Source of the DNA: an uncultured Pseudomonadales bacterium
GTDB taxonomy: Bacteria; Pseudomonadota; Gammaproteobacteria; Pseudomonadales; IMCC2047
Direction: 5' to 3'
Length of the DNA stretch: 12,704 nucleotides
Assembly (NCBI GenBank): GCA_947258895.1
Contig: CAMYKE010000024.1
Coordinates: 1-12,704, forward strand
Below, in pieces: positions 8,859 to 12,704 of the stretch (position 1 is the first letter of the stretch; each line of letters opens with the position of its first letter). The notes below the pieces were generated by a model. That model was not told where the DNA came from, searched no databases, and saw nothing but the letters and a program-made list of their open reading frames with translations. A program made the position numbers and the translations under genes.

Positions 8859-8917
8859 AGGGGCTTGCCTGCGCTGAGAGTATCCGCCAGCACGAAGCCG
8901 ACGGTTGTCCAATGCAT
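8855..8917 (-). CDS. possible 20-codon leader ORF coupled to the permease
   Basis: Four bases after the substrate-binding protein stop, an ATG opens a 20-codon frame (MHWTTVGFVLADTLSAGKPL) whose TGA overlaps the permease ATG as ATGA. It fills the otherwise empty gap exactly and could carry ribosomes from one cistron to the next by termination-reinitiation. It has no ribosome-binding site and no known family; it may be chance. Confidence 0.25.
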   Translation of the reverse strand: MHWTTVGFVLADTLSAGKPL

Positions 8918-8921
8918 AACG

Positions 8922-10004
8922 TTACAGCGCGCCGTCTGCGGCCATTTTCATAAAGGTCGGGTCAAAGCGCAGCTTGATATTTCCCTTGTCGCCGACGACT
9001 CCGGAGGGGGTTTCGATGCCGATAAATCCGGCGTCTGCCGCGCCTTCACCCAGCAGCCCGTGGTCGAAGGAAAAATTGGCGACATTCATCATAGTGGTTT
9101 TCAATGCGCCGCTATTGACGAACTCAACCGCATCCGCGGCATCGAAAAACATCTCGGTAGAGGCCAGTTGGGCATCGTAACCTTCCAGATCCGTGCCGGA
9201 CGCATCGGCCATGTAACTGCGGGCGCTCAAGCCCATTTCATCATTTTGTGACATGGTCGCCATGATTTCATACCAGGCTCCGGTCAGCGCTTTGCCCAGT
9301 TTCGGATTGGCTTGCAGGGTTTCGGTATTGACCACCATCATATCGATGATTTCGCCGGGAATTTTGCTGGAATCAAACACCTTGTTGCTAGCGGGCATGG
9401 CCAGAATTTCAAATACCAGGGGATTCCAGGTGGTAACCGCGGTTACGTCCTTCGTGGAATAGGCCGCCACCATATCGGCGTCCGAGGTGTTTACCACCGT
9501 AACATCCTTCTCGGACATTCCCACGCTTTCGAGTGCCCGTGCCAGCAGGTAGTGAGACACACTCAGTTCCACCAGGTTGACGTTTTGGGCTTTAATGTCC
9601 TTCAGGCTGTTCTTGTTTTTTAGGATGACGGCATCGTTGCCGTTGGAAAAATCACCTACGATCAGCGCCGTGGAATCCACGCCGCTGGCAGACGGAATGG
9701 TCAGCGCATCCATGTTGGTCATCACGCAGCCATCGAATGCCCCTGCGGTAAACTGGTTGATCGACTCGATGTAGTCGTTGATCTGTACCACTTCGATTTC
9801 AATACCGTATTTATCGGCCCATTTTTTTACGATTCCCGAATTGTCGCCGTAACCCCAGGGCATCCAGCCAACGTAGATGGACCAGGCGACCCGGAACTTG
9901 TCCTTGGCAAATACGGTAGCGGGAGCGGTAAGGCCAAACAGCAGCAATATAGCGATAAGCGAGGACGAGAAAGATCGGAACAGGGAAGAGGGTTGCTTTT
10001 TCAT
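8922..10004 (-). CDS. ABC transporter periplasmic substrate-binding protein (guanidine; formerly 'urea ABC transporter')
   Basis: 360 residues. The signal peptide is residues 1-33: MKKQPSS, a hydrophobic core (ILLLFGLTAP), and a likely cleavage after the Ala of TVFA before KDKF. The mature part is a NitT/TauT-type periplasmic binding protein, with WSIYVGWMPWGYGDNSG (41-57) and the INDYIESINQFTAGAFDG segment (75-92) characteristic of binding proteins next to urea/guanidine carboxylases. It would capture the substrate and deliver it to the permease and ATPase encoded next. This is the first gene after the guanidine-I riboswitch. The ATG at 10004 has an AGGAG site with 6 bases of spacing. The SBP family is clear; guanidine as ligand is inferred from context and is not read from binding-site residues. 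Confidence 0.92.
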   Translation of the reverse strand: MKKQPSSLFRSFSSSLIAILLLFGLTAPATVFAKDKFRVAWSIYVGWMPWGYGDNSGIVKKWADKYGIEIEVVQINDYIESINQFTAGAFDGCVMTNMDALTIPSASGVDSTALIVGDFSNGNDAVILKNKNSLKDIKAQNVNLVELSVSHYLLARALESVGMSEKDVTVVNTSDADMVAAYSTKDVTAVTTWNPLVFEILAMPASNKVFDSSKIPGEIIDMMVVNTETLQANPKLGKALTGAWYEIMATMSQNDEMGLSARSYMADASGTDLEGYDAQLASTEMFFDAADAVEFVNSGALKTTMMNVANFSFDHGLLGEGAADAGFIGIETPSGVVGDKGNIKLRFDPTFMKMAADGAL

Positions 10005-10010
10005 GGATCA

Positions 10011-10015
10011 CTCCT
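10011..10015 (-). promoter_or_regulatory. ribosome-binding site of the substrate-binding protein gene
   Basis: AGGAG lies 6 bases before the ATG at 10004 and is the likely end point of riboswitch control. A CCGGCCGC segment (10031-10024) sits just upstream of it. Confidence 0.7.
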
Positions 10016-10062
10016 GGGTATGGGCGGCCGGTTTTTTTTAAGCGCAAAGGAAATCAGTTGCA

Positions 10063-10168
10063 GATCTCCCGGGCTTTTATCCCTCCGTGTAACCTCCATA
10101 CGCAAGAGGTCGAAGACTCTCGGACCAGACACCGCTCTCAGGGTAAGCGGCCGGAACCCTAGTCTTCT
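10063..10168 (-). ncRNA. guanidine-I (ykkC) riboswitch
   Basis: Read on the minus strand this carries all the hallmark blocks of the class in order: ACTAGGGTTCCGG, then CTGGTCCGAGAG, then ACACGGAGGGATAAAAGCCC followed by GGGAGA. Helices are visible: GAAGACT (10167-10161) pairs with AGTCTTC (10118-10112) as P1; CCGCT pairs with AGCGG (about 10150-10132); ACCTC pairs with GAGGT (10110-10092). The class binds free guanidinium and turns on guanidine export or degradation genes. It lies about 60 bases ahead of the substrate-binding protein start, so it should govern the whole import and carboxylase operon. No intrinsic terminator lies between aptamer and gene, so control is more likely translational, although I could not identify the switching helix with confidence. 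Confidence 0.95.
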
Positions 10169-10236
10169 GTTTTTACAACAGCATCCAAATACAGTCGGTC
10201 ACCGCATTTGATTTCGTTCGCAGTCACTCGAGAGAC

Positions 10237-10252
10237 TGCATGAAGCATGCCA
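10237..10252 (-). promoter_or_regulatory. candidate sigma-54 promoter of the guanidine operon
   Basis: TGGCATGCTTCATGCA on the minus strand matches the sigma-54 consensus TGGCACG-N4-TTGCA at 9 of the 11 conserved positions as I count them, with the invariant GG and GC exactly 10 bases apart. The predicted transcription start is near 10226, leaving about 58 bases of leader before the riboswitch. No convincing sigma-70 promoter was seen in the same gap. Confidence 0.5.
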
Positions 10253-10500
10253 CATATTTGGAAGATATCCTGATTAATGTACCAGCGTGTGGTCGGCGTG
10301 ATGCGGCGTCCCGGGCTTTGAGCGCAGGGGGAGCCATCTCTCCATGTAAATCAGTGCGTTATCAACTGTCGCGTCGCGGAGCACCCTGCAAGGACCAATG
10401 ACCCGGAGCCATATCGTGCTGTTGCGACTATTCGAAGGGTTTGAATTTGTCAGGCAGATGTTGATTTCGAAAGCACTACGATTGAGCGCCGCCCAATTAA

Positions 10501-10517
10501 TGCACCAATATGTATCC
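10501..10517. promoter_or_regulatory. weak NtrC-type site (one good half-site)
   Basis: TGCACCAATATGTATCC: the left half is a full TGCACCA NtrC half-site, the right half is poor. Its centre is 23 bases from the centre of the perfect neighbouring site, about two helical turns. This arrangement would suit a strong/weak pair of activator dimers. Confidence 0.35.
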
Positions 10518-10524
10518 TTATAGC

Positions 10525-10539
10525 GCACCATAGTGGTGC
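10525..10539. promoter_or_regulatory. NtrC-type binding site (perfect palindrome)
   Basis: GCACCA-TAG-TGGTGC is a perfect inverted repeat with the 3-base spacer of the NtrC consensus TGCACCA-N3-TGGTGCA. It lies about 306 bases upstream of the predicted sigma-54 start, a workable enhancer distance. Control by nitrogen limitation would suit an operon that releases ammonia from guanidine. Confidence 0.5.
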
Positions 10540-10653
10540 CATAGAGCGGGCTGGCGGTTGCGCGGACCGCGCACCCTTTAGCGTCAGGCTCCGTAAATTT
10601 TTGGTGTAAAGGGACGGAATACCAGGTGAATCGTCTCTGCAACGTCCTGCCAG

Positions 10654-11043
10654 TCAGATTATATTCTGGCTGCTGCCGCTGCGGTTGTGATCCGGCGCAC
10701 TGAGATGGGCATCGATGAGCTTCATATTGCGCTCGTTGGCCTTGAATGCAAAATCGAATACATCGCCAAGAATCGGGATCGCGCCAACAAAAAGCTCCAG
10801 AATTACGTTAACCGACATGCGGGCCAAAACAACGCCGGGCACGCCCAGGCGCACTGCCTGGCCGACGATGTACGTGGACAAGCCCGCTGCCAGCAGGTCG
10901 CCAACACCGGGAACCAGCCCGATAATGCCATCCAGCCCGATGCGGAAACCACCCGGCAATCGAATCGAGCTGTCCAGTAACCACGCCAGACGACGTAACC
11001 GCGACGCTTCGTCATCGCTCGCAGCCGGGGGCTTATCCGTCAC
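10654..11043 (-). CDS. DUF4112 family small membrane-associated protein
   Basis: 129 residues. The DUF4112 core runs from LLDSSIRLPGGFRIGLDGIIG (22-42) through two similar hydrophobic motifs, LVPGVGDLLAAG (43-54) and AIPILGDVFDFA (88-99), to KANERNMKLI (101-110). Both repeats carry a P-x-x-GD core after a hydrophobic stretch, suggesting membrane insertion or a hairpin. Function is unknown. The start is a GTG at 11043: the in-frame TAG 13 codons upstream (the stop of the preceding gene) excludes a longer form. No clear ribosome-binding site is seen. It lies 36 bases after the Pmp3-like gene and is probably co-transcribed with it. The stop codon lies in the loop of a short GCCAG...CTGGC inverted repeat that lacks a T-run. 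Confidence 0.85.
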   Translation of the reverse strand: MTDKPPAASDDEASRLRRLAWLLDSSIRLPGGFRIGLDGIIGLVPGVGDLLAAGLSTYIVGQAVRLGVPGVVLARMSVNVILELFVGAIPILGDVFDFAFKANERNMKLIDAHLSAPDHNRSGSSQNII

Positions 11044-11079
11044 TGTAATGAGTTTCGGTCCGCGCCAGTCATGCGCGGA

Positions 11080-11238
11080 CTACTTCTTCGCGATTATCCA
11101 GACTGCATGCACGATACCCGGAATGTAACCCAGGATAGTCAGAAGGATATTCAACCAGAAATGCATGCCAATACCGACCTGCAGGAACACCCCGACCGGT
11201 GGTAAAAGGATGGCGAAAATAATGCGTACGATATCCAT
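11080..11238 (-). CDS. Pmp3/YqaE family membrane peptide
   Basis: 52 residues starting MDIVRIIFAILLPPVGVFLQVG and containing HFWLNILLTILGYIPGIVHAVWII. This is the complete Pmp3/YqaE (UPF0057) fold: two transmembrane segments (about 4-22 and 28-49) with the conserved LPPVGVF and ILGYIPGIVHA motifs. Eukaryotic Pmp3 and plant RCI2 affect membrane potential and salt or cold tolerance; bacterial homologues such as YqaE are stress-induced. I chose the ATG at 11238 because AAGGAAAG precedes it at good spacing and the family has this length; the open frame upstream to 11379 has no homology. It sits between cti and the DUF4112 gene. Confidence 0.93.
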   Translation of the reverse strand: MDIVRIIFAILLPPVGVFLQVGIGMHFWLNILLTILGYIPGIVHAVWIIAKK

Positions 11239-11388
11239 AGTTACTTTCCTTCCAGAATAAAGGTGACGTGGAGCAGCGCGGGAATTTGCTGCCGGGAATT
11301 GCGTGGCCAATAACCTCAAGCCAGTTTGGCGCCCAACGCTTGTTTTCATTGGCAGGGTCGCCGGCGACGCAGGTGTCATACTACCACA

Positions 11389-12704
11389 TCAACGATTCTC
11401 GAGACGGTTAAAATCCAGGAGTCCGGCCTGAACAGGGTGCTGTCGCTGCCCCCAGGCATGCAGCCAGTCTGCATAGGCCCAAAAATATTCGGAATTGCGG
11501 CGTACTCCGTAGCGGTCTTTTAGTTTGTGATAATCCGCTTCCGATTCCAGGTCACCCACTGCGGAAATAAAATCCGGGAGTTGTTGCTCGGTGACACGCA
11601 AAAAACTATTGGGGTAGCTGCCGACAATGCCCGGTATTACGGATAAGGTCTGTTCCCGTGGCAGCAACCTTGCGCGTTCCCGCAGTAAGGATGAAACATT
11701 CGTGTGGGCCCGGTTGGGAAGTAGCGTGTAGGGGTGGCTACTGCCTGCGGCATCGACCACCTGCACCAGCGTGATTTCCGGAAGCCAGTCCAGGTGCATC
11801 CCCTCGCTCGTCTCCAGTGCGCTCAGGTGATGGCGCCCCCGCGGTCGCTGCGCGATGTCCGCGCCCAGTGCCGAGATTAATTTATCGAATAATTCGGATT
11901 TGTGATCGTTGCTCTGGTAATTCAGCAGGTTTCGATCCAGGGGTGCCTTTTGCAGGACTTTCAGGTAGTCCGTGACTTCATCCTCGGCGCCGCGATACCA
12001 GCTGAGAAACTCCTTTTCTGCGCTCTGCAACGGCAGTAACAGCAGGAAGTTGCTTTCGCCTTCCATGCGCAAAAAGTCCATGTACAGGCGAGTATTGAGC
12101 TGGTGTCCCAGATTTCCATACACGTCAAAACCGGCAACCAGCAGATAGTGGATACGTTCCAGCAGGCTGTAGGTGATCACCCATGCCGTTTCCGGCTTGG
12201 GGCCGTGCAGGCCGGTTACTACCGTGGCGGAATCAAAGTGCCTGAAGATCGTCAACGCCGCGTTCGGGTTGTGGCCATCGCCATCCCAGATCGCATCGAG
12301 CGACACCTCCTTTCCCTCGGGGTAGTGGGTGCGGATAAACTCGACCTTGTCGTCCAGGTGCTTGCGCTGCTTGTCGGCGTAGTTGGTCCATATTTCGATC
12401 GGCAGCGCATTGCTCTGGTCTGCCGCGGGCAGTACCAGGTGCTCGATGTTATCCTCGCGTGCGCTGGACGCGTAGAGCATCTGCTCCATATCCGGATCGA
12501 GAAAGAATACCCAGAACTGGTCCTCAATCGCGTTAAGGGCGATCTGACCACGACAGACCGGTCCCTTGATGTAGCCCATGATAGTGTACTGTGCCTCATC
12601 CAGCATGAAGCTGTAGCGCGACTTCGCCGGCAAGTGCTTGAAGGTCAGGAAGGGATTTGCAGCCTTGACCGGCGTGTAGTCCGGCAGGCCTGGTACGCTG
12701 TACT
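11389..12704 (-). CDS. cti: fatty acid cis/trans isomerase, C-terminal part (5' end outside window)
   Basis: About 437 residues are visible, with the frame open to the window edge; the full enzyme is about 750-800 residues. Family motifs include AKSRYSFMLDEAQYTIMGYIKGPVCRGQIALN near the edge, DQFWVFFLDPD, TYSLLERIHYLLVAGFDVYGNLGHQL, RLYMDFLRMEGESNFLLLLP and the terminal GLLDFNRLENR. Cti is a periplasmic cytochrome-c-type enzyme that turns cis unsaturated membrane lipids into trans forms, stiffening the membrane under solvent or heat stress. The haem-binding CxxCH and the signal peptide belong to the missing N-terminal half. A TTG inside the frame (12633) is not the start, since homology continues before it. 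The 150 bases after the stop hold a GTCGCCGGCGAC palindrome (11357-11368) but no T-run, and no other gene. Confidence 0.93.
   Translation of the reverse strand, partial: YSVPGLPDYTPVKAANPFLTFKHLPAKSRYSFMLDEAQYTIMGYIKGPVCRGQIALNAIEDQFWVFFLDPDMEQMLYASSAREDNIEHLVLPAADQSNALPIEIWTNYADKQRKHLDDKVEFIRTHYPEGKEVSLDAIWDGDGHNPNAALTIFRHFDSATVVTGLHGPKPETAWVITYSLLERIHYLLVAGFDVYGNLGHQLNTRLYMDFLRMEGESNFLLLLPLQSAEKEFLSWYRGAEDEVTDYLKVLQKAPLDRNLLNYQSNDHKSELFDKLISALGADIAQRPRGRHHLSALETSEGMHLDWLPEITLVQVVDAAGSSHPYTLLPNRAHTNVSSLLRERARLLPREQTLSVIPGIVGSYPNSFLRVTEQQLPDFISAVGDLESEADYHKLKDRYGVRRNSEYFWAYADWLHAWGQRQHPVQAGLLDFNRLENR

Larger units (their letters stand above)
10169..10653. other. gene-poor control region upstream of the riboswitch
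   Basis: I find no convincing gene in this stretch. A 122-codon minus-strand frame with a TTG start (10642-10274) shows no recognisable family, and NtrC-type sites lie inside it. Regulatory content: the sigma-54 candidate (10252-10237), a 6-bp-arm inverted repeat GCAGTC...GACTGC (10220-10239) overlapping its -12 box, and NtrC-type sites at 10501-10539. Confidence 0.6.

Noticed and set aside
10024..10041. GC-rich stretch followed by T8 that resembles an intrinsic terminator
   Set aside because: The T-run is on the plus strand, where there is no gene to terminate; on the operon strand it is an A-run before the ribosome-binding site.
10265..10277. IHF site between the NtrC-type sites and the sigma-54 promoter
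   Set aside because: AATCAG matches the first half of the consensus but the TTR half is TCT, so the match is too weak to call.
10600..10620. second copy of the REP-like GGGGACGGAGGG arm (AAAGGGACGGAAT)
   Set aside because: Only a short partial match and no inverted partner nearby.
10274..10642. 122-codon minus-strand open frame upstream of the riboswitch
   Set aside because: TTG start, no recognisable domain, and it runs through the NtrC-type palindrome; more likely a chance frame in a control region.
1..12704. tRNA, rRNA, CRISPR arrays, insertion sequence transposases
   Set aside because: None seen on either strand by eye.

Overview
The window looks like chromosomal DNA of a gammaproteobacterium, probably a marine one. 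The lineage is inferred from gene content: a fatty acid cis/trans isomerase, a catalase-peroxidase, a DUF4112 protein, and the sequence style. All genes I can support lie on the minus strand, so they read from right to left.

Right end (12704 to 10654): the 3' part of cti (fatty acid cis/trans isomerase), then a 52-residue Pmp3/YqaE membrane peptide, then a DUF4112 protein. This looks like a small membrane/stress cluster. Next comes a gene-poor stretch (10653 to about 10169). It holds a perfect NtrC-type palindrome, a second half-palindrome and a good sigma-54 -24/-12 match, and leads into a clear guanidine-I (ykkC) riboswitch at about 10168-10063.

Centre (10004 to 473): a seven-cistron operon downstream of the riboswitch. 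It encodes a periplasmic substrate-binding protein, an ABC permease, an ABC ATPase, two DUF1989 proteins ('urea carboxylase-associated' proteins 2 and 1, now known as the carboxyguanidine deiminase CgdAB), a biotin carboxylase of the urea/guanidine carboxylase family, and allophanate hydrolase. With the riboswitch, this is a guanidine import and assimilation system. Guanidine is carboxylated with ATP and bicarbonate, carboxyguanidine is deiminated to allophanate, and allophanate is hydrolysed to ammonia and CO2. The older 'urea' labels on these families are probably misleading here.

The main anomaly is in the carboxylase. Its reading frame is broken near 3303-3308, where about 40-45 residues at the start of the KipI-like (AHS1) half of the carboxyltransferase are missing and the frame changes. 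The biotinyl domain lies beyond the break. The gene is either a recent deletion pseudogene that would block the pathway, or a sequence/assembly error. All other operon genes look intact.

Left end (472 to 1): a REP/MITE-like inverted repeat and then the first 75 codons of katG, which runs off the window.
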